Positions 17,763-25,276 of a DNA stretch of 42,936 nt are shown here, one piece after another. Position 1 is the stretch's first letter. Every line of letters begins with the position of its first letter. Position numbers and translations under genes: made by a program. The notes below the pieces were generated by a model, which was not told the origin of the DNA, searched no databases, and was given only the letters and a program-made list of their open reading frames with translations. Source of the stretch: Candidatus Poribacteria bacterium (GTDB lineage Bacteria > Poribacteria > WGA-4E > UBA9662); assembly GCA_002699335.1 (NCBI GenBank), contig PACG01000225.1:15985-58920 (forward strand), in the 5' to 3' direction.

Positions 17763-18494
17763 ATGAAATTTGTGGCACAAACCGATGTCGGCAAACACCG
17801 GGACCGCAATGAAGATGCTTTCGACTATGATTCAGATGCCGGGTTCTTCGTGGTTGCCGATGGCATGGGGGGGCTAGATGCTGGTGATATTGCCAGTCGA
17901 GCAACTGTCGCAATCTTTCAGCACGGGTTGAGTCAGCCTGACGCGCTAACAAGCTGTAATAAAGCCGGTCGACTCGCATTGTTGCACAACTTAGCCATAG
18001 AAGCTAACGACCAGGTCTACACTTACGCTAATCTATACGATTTTCAGACGCAGATGGGAACCACATTAACCGCTGGGTTTGTATCCAGTTCTCAACTACT
18101 TTACGTCCATGTTGGTGATAGCCGAATCTACTTAATTCGTCAAGATAAGATCCGGCAGTTGACGAGGGATCACTCTCTGGTGCAAGAGATGGTTGATATG
18201 GGGAAGATCTCACTTGACGAAGCACGAACGCATATGCAGCGGAATATCATCAGTCAAGCGATTGGTCTAGAATCAGTGATTGATGTTGATTGTGGGGAAT
18301 GCCAACTGGAACCGGGGGATATCCTTCTCGCTTGCACTGACGGGTTACACGATATGATTACTTCAGATTTGGAGATTGCAGCTTTAATTCAAACGGCGGA
18401 GACTTTGGATGCTGGTGCCTCCAACTTGGTACAGAAAGCCCTCGAAAATGGTGGGATGGATAACATAACTGTTGTTCTCGTTGAGATTGAATAA
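17763..18494 (+). CDS. PPM-family Ser/Thr protein phosphatase (PP2C-like)
   Basis: A 243-residue single-domain cytoplasmic phosphatase, metal-dependent, which reverses Ser/Thr phosphorylation by Hanks-type kinases. The order of motifs is classical: TDVGKHRDRNEDAF at residues 7-20, ADGMGG around 32-37 (metal Asp33), GTTLTA, HVGDSRIYLI with RQLTRDHSLV, a MQRNIISQAIG stretch, LLACTDGLHDMI and finally GGMDNITVVLVE. The ATG at 17763 follows AGGA and matches the family N-terminus; the longer frame from 17730 is unlikely. No kinase gene is adjacent, unlike the common prkC-stp pair. It stands upstream of rpsB, which has its own promoter. Confidence 0.9.
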   Translation: MKFVAQTDVGKHRDRNEDAFDYDSDAGFFVVADGMGGLDAGDIASRATVAIFQHGLSQPDALTSCNKAGRLALLHNLAIEANDQVYTYANLYDFQTQMGTTLTAGFVSSSQLLYVHVGDSRIYLIRQDKIRQLTRDHSLVQEMVDMGKISLDEARTHMQRNIISQAIGLESVIDVDCGECQLEPGDILLACTDGLHDMITSDLEIAALIQTAETLDAGASNLVQKALENGGMDNITVVLVEIE

Positions 18495-18860
18495 TCTGTG
18501 ACTCCGATAACTCATACCTACACGATTAAAGGCTTTCCCTCACCTAATAGATCCCGATTGAGCCTGATCGGAAAAAGTACCCTTTACCACATCAACCTTA
18601 GCCCTCTTTAATTATTTTACTGCTCTGTTTTTCCTCACGAATTCCGGCTCAGATTCGGTTGCAACAGATTTGACAGTAAAAAGAGCGATATGTTATAGTT
18701 GCGACTCGTTTATCCATTCAAGAATCACGTTTCCTGATCTGTTCTGGGGTCTCTTGCAAACTGAATTAGAAGCAGAGGTAAGAGTCAGAATTGAGCTTGA
18801 CGGAAGCGGTTGTCTTCGCTAAGTTGAAGAATAACCCGGTTGTGAGTTAAGGAGTCTCTT
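18495..18860 (+). other. Leader region between the PPM gene and rpsB
   Basis: About 365 bases without a gene. It carries the rpsB promoter at 18670-18699, leaving a leader of roughly 150 bases before the start codon. S2 operons are often autoregulated by S2 through this leader; I did not find a recognisable S2 leader fold and leave that open. Confidence 0.45.
18670..18699 (+). promoter_or_regulatory. Sigma-70-type promoter for rpsB-tsf
   Basis: TTGACA at 18670-18675 is a perfect -35 box. A TTATAG/TATAGT -10 box begins at 18693-18694, giving 17 or 18 bases of spacing. Position and strength fit a ribosomal protein operon. Confidence 0.7.
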
Positions 18861-19634
18861 TTGAACGTATCCATGAAAGAACTGCTGGAAGCAGGTGTTC
18901 ATTTCGGCCACCAAATGCGGCGGTGGAATCCGAAAATGGCGAAGTACATTTTCGCTGAACGCAATGGGATCTATATTGTAGATCTCCAAAAAACATTGCG
19001 ACTGTTAGAGGTCGCTTACGAGTTTGTCCGTCAAACCGTCGCTGACGGTGGTAAAGTCTTATTTGTCGGTACTAAGAAGCAGTCACAACAGGCCGTAGAG
19101 ACAGAAGCCGAACGCTGCCAAATGTTCTTTGTTAATCAACGTTGGCTAGGTGGAATGCTAACCAACTACGATACCATCTCCAAAAGTATCGATCGGTTGA
19201 AAAAACTGGAAGAAGACGACGCCAGCGGTGCTTTAGATAACTTTGTCAAGAAAGAAGCAATGAAACTGCGTCGCCAAAGGCAAAAGTTGGATAACAACTT
19301 ATCCGGTATTAAAAACATGGATGGGTTACCTGATGCAGTTATCATCACCGATGCCAACAAAGAAGAAATTACAGTTCTAGAAGCCAAAAAACTGGGCATT
19401 CCAATTGTCGCCATTGTTGATACTAACTGTGACCCGGATCTGATTGACTACCCAATTCCAGGTAATGACGATGCCATTCGATCCAATAATCTTATCTGCC
19501 GGGCTTTAGCCGATGCAGTTATCGAAGGGCGAGGGACAGCACTAGAAGGGCAAGATGAAGATGGAATAGAAGAGGGGAGTATTGAAGTCGATAACGATCA
19601 GCCCGTTGTCGAAGCTCAGGCGAATAGCGAATGA
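18861..19634 (+). CDS. rpsB: Small ribosomal subunit protein S2
   Basis: A 257-residue S2: [67 protein letters not shown] and [12 protein letters not shown]...[16 protein letters not shown] are all diagnostic. The start is TTG, with AAGGAG six bases upstream; the ATG four codons later is too far from that site. The C-terminus has an acidic tail of about 35 residues rich in Glu and Asp beyond the conserved core. It leads the rpsB-tsf pair and is driven by the promoter at 18670. Confidence 0.97.
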   Translation: MNVSMKELLEAGVHFGHQMRRWNPKMAKYIFAERNGIYIVDLQKTLRLLEVAYEFVRQTVADGGKVLFVGTKKQSQQAVETEAERCQMFFVNQRWLGGMLTNYDTISKSIDRLKKLEEDDASGALDNFVKKEAMKLRRQRQKLDNNLSGIKNMDGLPDAVIITDANKEEITVLEAKKLGIPIVAIVDTNCDPDLIDYPIPGNDDAIRSNNLICRALADAVIEGRGTALEGQDEDGIEEGSIEVDNDQPVVEAQANSE

Positions 19635-19674
19635 GATGGATCTCAAATGACTAACGGGGGGGTAAAAAATTCCA

Positions 19675-20271
19675 ATGAAGATTTCAGCCAAGATGGTCGC
19701 TGAATTAAGAGCTCGTACGGGAGCTGGTATGATGGATTGTAAAAAAGCGTTAACAGAGGTTGACGGAGATGTTGACCAAGCAATCCAGTTATTACGGGAA
19801 AAGGGGCTAAAGGCGTCGGAATTAAAAAGCTCTCGCGAGGCTTCGGAGGGCATAATCGTATCCTATATTCATCCGGGAAATCGGATTGGTGCGATGGTCG
19901 AGATCAACTGCGAAACAGACTTTGTGGCTCGCACAGATGTATTTCAAGATCTGGCAAAAAATATTGCCATGCAAATTGCCGCTTCCAAACCCAGGTATCT
20001 CGAACGGGAAGAGGTGCCACAGGAAGTAATAGATTCCGAAAAAGCGATCCTAAAACAACAAGACGATATTCAAGGGAAACCTGATCATATTATTGGAAGA
20101 ATTGTTGAAGGCCGTCTGGATAAGTTTTACACCGAAGTCTGCCTGTTAGAACAAACCTTCATTAGGGATAATGATAAAACGATCGACCAAATCGTCAAAG
20201 AATCGATTGCCCAACTTGGCGAGAATATCGTCATTAACCGTTTCGCACTTTACATCTTGGGTCAATCATAG
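19675..20271 (+). CDS. tsf: Translation elongation factor Ts (short form)
   Basis: A 198-residue EF-Ts, which exchanges GDP for GTP on EF-Tu. The N-terminal UBA-like domain carries ELRARTGAGMMDCKKAL, followed by AIQLLREKGL; VEINCETDFVAR and FIRDNDKTIDQIVKE mark the core. It is shorter than the E. coli form (about 280 residues) and resembles the one-core-domain type seen in Thermus and cyanobacteria. A run of Gs lies about 12 bases upstream of the ATG as ribosome site. It sits 40 bases after rpsB and is normally co-transcribed with it. The usual next gene, pyrH, is missing; frr follows directly. Confidence 0.96.
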   Translation: MKISAKMVAELRARTGAGMMDCKKALTEVDGDVDQAIQLLREKGLKASELKSSREASEGIIVSYIHPGNRIGAMVEINCETDFVARTDVFQDLAKNIAMQIAASKPRYLEREEVPQEVIDSEKAILKQQDDIQGKPDHIIGRIVEGRLDKFYTEVCLLEQTFIRDNDKTIDQIVKESIAQLGENIVINRFALYILGQS

Positions 20272-20342
20272 CTCAGTAGATGTAGAGCGGATAACCGTCG
20301 CTCAGACAGCAATTACAGTTAGTCAGCTAGGAGAGTGATCAA

Positions 20343-20900
20343 ATGCCAGATATAATTATTTTAGAAGCTGAGGAACACATGGAGAAAGCAGTTGCTGCAA
20401 CTGTCAGTGAGTTCAGTAAAGTGCAAACGGGTCGAGCATCAGCCTCCTTACTGGACAATGTCACTGTTGATTACTATGGCAGCAAAAATCAGATCAACAA
20501 AATCGCTACCATAACAACTCCAGAAGCCCGCCTGATTGTGATCCAGCCGTGGGACAAGTCCGTCAGCAAAGACATTGAGAAGGCAATTGCCACCTCAGAT
20601 TTAGGGCTGAACCCAAATAACGATGGTACTTTGATTCGAATCGCTATACCAGAACTGACCACTGAACGGCGTCAACAGTTGACCAGGGTGGTTGCTAAAA
20701 TCGCTGAAGAAGGCCGTGTTTCTGTCCGTAACATTCGCCGAGATGCCAACGATTCGCTGAAGAGAATGGAAAAAACGAAAGAGATTTCGGAAGACGATTT
20801 GCACGGCTATATGGGTGATATTCAGGATCTAACCGATCAATCCATTGAGAAAATTAACAAACATCTTCAGGCCAAAGAGCAAGAACTGTTAGAGATCTAG
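20343..20900 (+). CDS. frr: Ribosome recycling factor
   Basis: A 185-residue RRF, which with EF-G splits post-termination ribosomes. Family motifs are KVQTGRASASLLDNVTVDYYG, TITTPEARLIVIQPWDKS, AIATSDLGLNPNNDG and AEEGRVSVRNIRRDAND. AGGAGA is a few bases ahead of the ATG. Length and motif order are normal. It lies 71 bases after tsf; the pyrH gene that commonly separates them is not here. Confidence 0.97.
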   Translation: MPDIIILEAEEHMEKAVAATVSEFSKVQTGRASASLLDNVTVDYYGSKNQINKIATITTPEARLIVIQPWDKSVSKDIEKAIATSDLGLNPNNDGTLIRIAIPELTTERRQQLTRVVAKIAEEGRVSVRNIRRDANDSLKRMEKTKEISEDDLHGYMGDIQDLTDQSIEKINKHLQAKEQELLEI

Positions 20901-20901
20901 C

Positions 20902-20922
20902 CCGTTTTGGCAAACAAAACGG
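20902..20922 (+). promoter_or_regulatory. Stem-loop in the frr-cdsA spacer, abutting the cdsA start
   Basis: CCGTTTTG (20902-20909) and CAAAACGG (20915-20922) form a perfect 8-bp stem with a 5-base loop. It begins two bases after the frr stop and ends three bases before the cdsA ATG, replacing any ribosome site. It may limit cdsA initiation or act as an RNA processing point. There is no U-run, so it is not a standard terminator. Confidence 0.45.
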
Positions 20923-20925
20923 ACT

Positions 20926-21780
20926 ATGCTGTTACGGCTTCTTAGCGCTTTGGTTCTGATCCCGCTTGCCATCTTAGTTATTTGGCAGGGGGGCGTTTTG
21001 TATTTGCTGGTGGTCGTAGCCCTGGTTGTAGCGATGCAGTTCGAGTTGTGCCAGCTAACAGAGGATATCAGTTCTGACCGGAGCCGAATTCTAACCATTT
21101 TGTCAGGGTTGCTTCTTTGCTTGGTTGCACTAACAGAAGATCTTCCGGATCATCCGCATTTAAGACACCTTTCTTTTGGTCCGGTTCTATTTGCGACCTT
21201 TTTACTCAATTTCACTCATCAAATTTTTCACGACCGTACCAAATTTCTGTCGGTAGCGACCAATTTTGTAAGCGCTATTTATGTTGGCTGGGGGTTTGGA
21301 TTTCACGTCCTCAAACTTCGGCAATTGAATGGCACCTCTTCACGAATCGGTTTTTACTTGATCATTTTTTTGCTGACCACGATCTGGTGTAATGATACTT
21401 GTGCCTACCTATTTGGGAAGCCGTTCGGTCAGTATAAATTGCGTCCCAATATCAGCCCAGGAAAAACTGTTGAAGGCACCTTGGCAGGTCTAATCGGTGG
21501 TATCATCGGTGCCTTGGTGGTTTGGCGTTTTCTGTTTAAGCTGCATTTAATCGGTATGGAAGCCTTTTCCACGGCCATACACGTCGTATGTACCTCCCTG
21601 TTGATTTGCATTACAAGTCAACTAGGTGATTTAAGCGAGTCGATTATTAAACGAAATGCGGGTGTTAAAGACTCTGGATATTTGATCCCTGGTCATGGTG
21701 GTTTCTTAGATCGCCTTGATAGCATAATATTTGCGGCCCCAGCCTTCTTTTATTATCTGGAGTTTACTCAGTTATCGTGA
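20926..21780 (+). CDS. cdsA: Phosphatidate cytidylyltransferase (CDP-diglyceride synthase)
   Basis: A 284-residue inner-membrane enzyme that makes CDP-diacylglycerol from CTP and phosphatidic acid, the branch point of phospholipid synthesis. About eight hydrophobic spans are visible. The family signature is complete near the C-terminus: SESIIKRNAGVKD, GHGGFLDRLDS; PNISPGKTVEGTLAG is the other conserved stretch. The N-terminus MLLRLLSALVLIPL matches the family, so the ATG at 20926 is right although it lacks a ribosome site and sits directly after a stem-loop. Its stop overlaps the dxr start by four bases (GTGA). The uppS gene that often precedes cdsA is absent. Confidence 0.95.
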   Translation: MLLRLLSALVLIPLAILVIWQGGVLYLLVVVALVVAMQFELCQLTEDISSDRSRILTILSGLLLCLVALTEDLPDHPHLRHLSFGPVLFATFLLNFTHQIFHDRTKFLSVATNFVSAIYVGWGFGFHVLKLRQLNGTSSRIGFYLIIFLLTTIWCNDTCAYLFGKPFGQYKLRPNISPGKTVEGTLAGLIGGIIGALVVWRFLFKLHLIGMEAFSTAIHVVCTSLLICITSQLGDLSESIIKRNAGVKDSGYLIPGHGGFLDRLDSIIFAAPAFFYYLEFTQLS

Positions 21781-22982
21781 AGCGGTTAGTTATTCTGGGA
21801 TCGACGGGTTCAATCGGGCGAAACGCCTTGTCAGTTGTAGAAATGCACCCCGATCTATTCGAGATAGTAGGACTGTCAGCCAATCGATCAGTTGATCAAC
21901 TGGAAGCGCAAGTGCGCCAATTTCGGCCCAAATTGGTCGCTATGACCACCCCTTCTTCTGCCCAGGAGTTACAAAAACGGTTGCGAGGAGTCAGTTCTAC
22001 CGACGTGCTAACAGGCAACGATGGAATTATCACCCTGGCAAAAATGGCAGAAGCAGATCTCATTTTGGAAGGCATGGGAGGTAGTGCCGGACTAATTCCG
22101 ACTTTGGAGGCCATTGAGGCGGGTAAAGATCTCGCGTTTGTCAACAAAGAGGTTCTGGTGATGGGCGGTCAAATAGTCTTAGATGCCGCCCGTAAAAACA
22201 AGGTCCAACTTTTACCCGTCGATAGTGAAATCAGCGCCATTTTCCAGTGCTTACAATCAGCAAAATTACAACATCAAAGTCAACAACAACAGCAGATTCA
22301 TCGTCTTATACTTACGGCATCCGGAGGGCCGTTTCGGCAAACGCCAATTGCAGATCTACAGCGAGTCTCACCAACGCAAGCTCTGAAACATCCTAACTGG
22401 AAAATGGGAAGTAAGATTACCATAGATTCAGCCACCATGATGAACAAAGGACTAGAGGTAATTGAAGCCAAGTGGTTTTTTGGGGTCGACTTGTCACAGA
22501 TCGAGGTTTTAGTTCACGCAGAGAGCATTATTCATTCGATGGTTGAATTTATCGATGGCTCACTGTTGGCGCAACTGGGTATTGCCGATATGCGGGTGCC
22601 GATTCAGTATGCACTTACTTATCCAGATCGGCTACCAAATCCGTCGCCAAGACTTGACTTTTCTCAGATCCCAAAACTACACTTTGAAAAGCCTGACTTG
22701 CAACGGTTTCCCTGCCTCCAACACGCCTACACTGCGGCTGAGGTCGGAGGTACACTCCCAACCGTTTTGAGCCAAGCTGATGAGGTAGCGGTGGAAGCCT
22801 TTTTGGAACAACGTATTGGGTTTATGAATATCCCACGTATTTTAGGACAGGTGATGGATGCACATCAGGTCGTCGCCGAACCAAAGCTGGAAGACATTCT
22901 TGAATCAAGCCGATGGGCACAAATCAGGACACGAGAGCAGATTTCAAATGCGAACCAATCTATTTTCTTAGGTGAGTTATGA
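21777..22982 (+). CDS. dxr: 1-deoxy-D-xylulose 5-phosphate reductoisomerase
   Basis: A 401-residue NADPH enzyme that makes 2-C-methyl-D-erythritol 4-phosphate, the committed step of the MEP isoprenoid route. LGSTGSIGRNALSVVEMHP is the NADPH-binding start; FVNKEVLVMGG, LLPVDSEISAIFQ, LTASGGPFR, HPNWKMGSKITIDSATMMNKGLEVIEA and HAESIIHSMVE are the catalytic and metal motifs. Many enzymes have DSEH where this one has DSEI. The GTG start overlaps the cdsA stop, and the stop overlaps rseP by four bases (ATGA), so the three genes are coupled. Confidence 0.96.
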   Translation: MKRLVILGSTGSIGRNALSVVEMHPDLFEIVGLSANRSVDQLEAQVRQFRPKLVAMTTPSSAQELQKRLRGVSSTDVLTGNDGIITLAKMAEADLILEGMGGSAGLIPTLEAIEAGKDLAFVNKEVLVMGGQIVLDAARKNKVQLLPVDSEISAIFQCLQSAKLQHQSQQQQQIHRLILTASGGPFRQTPIADLQRVSPTQALKHPNWKMGSKITIDSATMMNKGLEVIEAKWFFGVDLSQIEVLVHAESIIHSMVEFIDGSLLAQLGIADMRVPIQYALTYPDRLPNPSPRLDFSQIPKLHFEKPDLQRFPCLQHAYTAAEVGGTLPTVLSQADEVAVEAFLEQRIGFMNIPRILGQVMDAHQVVAEPKLEDILESSRWAQIRTREQISNANQSIFLGEL

Positions 22983-24553
22983 GTTTTCTAGTTGCAATTT
23001 TTGCATTCGGCTTTCTAATCTTTATTCATGAGTTAGGTCACTTTATCGCCGCAATCCAATGTGGAATCCGGGTGGAAAAATTTTCGATTGGCTTTGGTCC
23101 TCGTTTAATTGGATTTATAAAAGATGAAACCGATTATTGCATTTCAGTAATTCCCTTTGGTGGGTACGTCAAAATGGCGGGGGAAGACCCTACCGAGCGA
23201 AAGGAAGATGATACACCGGGGTCATCTGCTGATGGCAACCTAACAGGCGAATTTTATACCGCTCCCGTCAGGCATCGCCTTCTGGTCGCGATTGCAGGAC
23301 CGGTCGTTAATCTGGTCTTTGGTGTTATCGCGTTCGCTTTTATGTTTATGATTTGGGGCGAAGTAACAACTGAGTCGATGCAGTCAACAAAAATTGGTCA
23401 TATTCAACCTGAAAGCGCAGCGGCGGCGGCAGATTTGCAAGTCGGAGACGAAATAATTTCTGTTGATGGTCGACAGGTCAATAACTGGGCAAATCTAACT
23501 GAGACCATTATGCTAACGCCACCAGGAAAGGTCATTAGCCTAGATCTAATTCGAAACGGACAACCGCGGACGATTACTTCCACAACTTCTGCGCGGAGAA
23601 TCAATTCTAGAACTGTCAGTCAACTTGGGATTCTACCCTATCAAACACTATCGATTATCGACGGTGAGCGAATTGACGGCCTGCGGAAAGATGACCAGAT
23701 TATGGCTGTTGATAAGCAGCCGGTCCGTTCCGATCTCGCTTTTAGAAAAGCGACTCAACAAGGCCTGGTAACATTGGATGTTCTCCGAAACGGGGAATTA
23801 ATTACGGTTGAGAATATTCTGGTAAACTGGCAGTTCAGAGTAGTTGGCAACGTCAAGCAGAATAAGGAAAAAGGTGATTTTCAAGATGGCGATCAGATCT
23901 TACAAATTAACGGGCAACCTGTAACCGACACCAACTTGGCGGCTTTTTCTCAGCGACTCGAATCTTTAGCAGTTGACAATATGGGGCAACCTGTCGTCTT
24001 CCGTCTGCAACGAGGCACCAAAGAGGTGACAACTTACATCACCCCTAAAGTTAAACCTAAACGAATTGGGAATGGGGTGTCGGTCGATTGGCATGGATTA
24101 CAGATTAGCTACTCTCCAACTAATTTGACCTGGAAAGAGTCGGAACAGAAAGTTGAGTTTGGCTTTTTCTCCGCCTGGGAGCGGGGGATCAAAGAGAGTG
24201 GGACAACAATTGAGAAAACCCTGATCGTGGTTACGAAACTCTTCACCCAAAAAAATACAATTGGTTTGGTGAGCGGCCCTGTCGGCATCTTAAATATTAT
24301 GTCCCGCCAATCGGGAAAGTATCTTATTCGTCTGGTTGCTTTCATTAGCATTAATCTTTGCATCGTCAATTTGATTCCATTTTTAATAATGACTGACGGT
24401 GGTCAGATCGCACTGTTTTTACTAGAATCGGTTCGAGGTAAACCGCTACCACTCAAATATCAGGCTGGATTGCAGTATGTCGCATTAGCCCTAATTATTT
24501 TTGTCTTTGCCTATACGACATTTAATGATGTTCTTGATCTCATCGTTGGATAG
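22979..24553 (+). CDS. rseP: Site-2 protease RseP with three PDZ-like domains
   Basis: A 524-residue inner-membrane zinc metalloprotease of the RseP/S2P family, which cuts anti-sigma factors or leader remnants within the membrane. HELGH at residues 17-21 provides the zinc ligands in the first helix. The second motif, normally N..P.P.LDGG, reads NLIPFLIMTDGG (Asp473) with one extra residue. Between the helices are three PDZ-like segments, about 138-205 (SAAAAADLQVGDEIISVDG), 224-285 (GLRKDDQIMAVDKQPV) and 288-365 (DFQDGDQILQINGQPV); E. coli RseP (about 450 residues) has two. It overlaps dxr and is followed seven bases later by the UDG gene. Confidence 0.92.
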   Translation: MSFLVAIFAFGFLIFIHELGHFIAAIQCGIRVEKFSIGFGPRLIGFIKDETDYCISVIPFGGYVKMAGEDPTERKEDDTPGSSADGNLTGEFYTAPVRHRLLVAIAGPVVNLVFGVIAFAFMFMIWGEVTTESMQSTKIGHIQPESAAAAADLQVGDEIISVDGRQVNNWANLTETIMLTPPGKVISLDLIRNGQPRTITSTTSARRINSRTVSQLGILPYQTLSIIDGERIDGLRKDDQIMAVDKQPVRSDLAFRKATQQGLVTLDVLRNGELITVENILVNWQFRVVGNVKQNKEKGDFQDGDQILQINGQPVTDTNLAAFSQRLESLAVDNMGQPVVFRLQRGTKEVTTYITPKVKPKRIGNGVSVDWHGLQISYSPTNLTWKESEQKVEFGFFSAWERGIKESGTTIEKTLIVVTKLFTQKNTIGLVSGPVGILNIMSRQSGKYLIRLVAFISINLCIVNLIPFLIMTDGGQIALFLLESVRGKPLPLKYQAGLQYVALALIIFVFAYTTFNDVLDLIVG

Positions 24554-24559
24554 GTCGTT

Positions 24560-25276
24560 ATGGATTATTCAACAGATATTCGCTGGCGTTTCGGGCAAAT
24601 CGTTACAACAGTGAGGGAGTACGTGGAAGAACAGATGCAACTCGGATTTCTAGAGCTAGAAGAAAACGAAAATCAGTTACGGGAACGCACTTCCTCTTAT
24701 GCAGATTTAGACTTAACTGGGCTGAGAGAATTAGCCGTTGCCTGTGAAAAATGCGAACTCTCTAAAACTCGAACATATGTTGTTTTCGGCGCTGGAAATG
24801 AGCAAGCAGATCTCATGTTTGTCGGCGAAGCACCTGGGGCAGACGAAGACCAGCAGGGGCAACCGTTCGTAGGTCGAGCGGGACAGTTGCTAACTAAGAT
24901 CATCGAGGCCGCAGGTTTAACGCGGGATCAGGTTTACATCGCCAATGTCCTGAAGTGCCGTCCACCCGGTAACCGAAACCCCAAATCAAGTGAGATTGAG
25001 TCATGCGAGCCTTACTTAATTCGACAAGTTATGCTGATCCAACCCAAAGTGATTTGTGCACTTGGCACTTTTGCCGCTCAAATGCTTTTGCGAACTGATG
25101 CTAAAATATCCAACTTGCGCGGTCATTTTCACAGTTACCACGGTATCAAGGTGATGCCAACCTATCATCCAGCCTATCTGCTTAGAAATCCGGGGGGGAA
25201 GCGACAGGTTTGGGAGGATATTCAGAAAGTGGTGGCTGAACTCGATTTGTCAACCCCCCGCCCAAATGACAGTTGA
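24560..25276 (+). CDS. Family 4 uracil-DNA glycosylase (4Fe-4S)
   Basis: A 238-residue enzyme that removes uracil from DNA. The fold is shown by [19 protein letters not shown] (residues 88-106), [16 protein letters not shown] and [11 protein letters not shown] near the C-terminus. Four cysteines, 62, 65, 133 and 149, have the spacing expected for the iron-sulfur cluster of family 4. About 55 N-terminal residues precede the domain, including an acidic helix, as in many bacterial members. It begins seven bases after rseP and overlaps the priA start, so it belongs to the same transcription unit. Confidence 0.94.
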   Translation: MDYSTDIRWRFGQIVTTVREYVEEQMQLGFLELEENENQLRERTSSYADLDLTGLRELAVACEKCELSKTRTYVVFGAGNEQADLMFVGEAPGADEDQQGQPFVGRAGQLLTKIIEAAGLTRDQVYIANVLKCRPPGNRNPKSSEIESCEPYLIRQVMLIQPKVICALGTFAAQMLLRTDAKISNLRGHFHSYHGIKVMPTYHPAYLLRNPGGKRQVWEDIQKVVAELDLSTPRPNDS

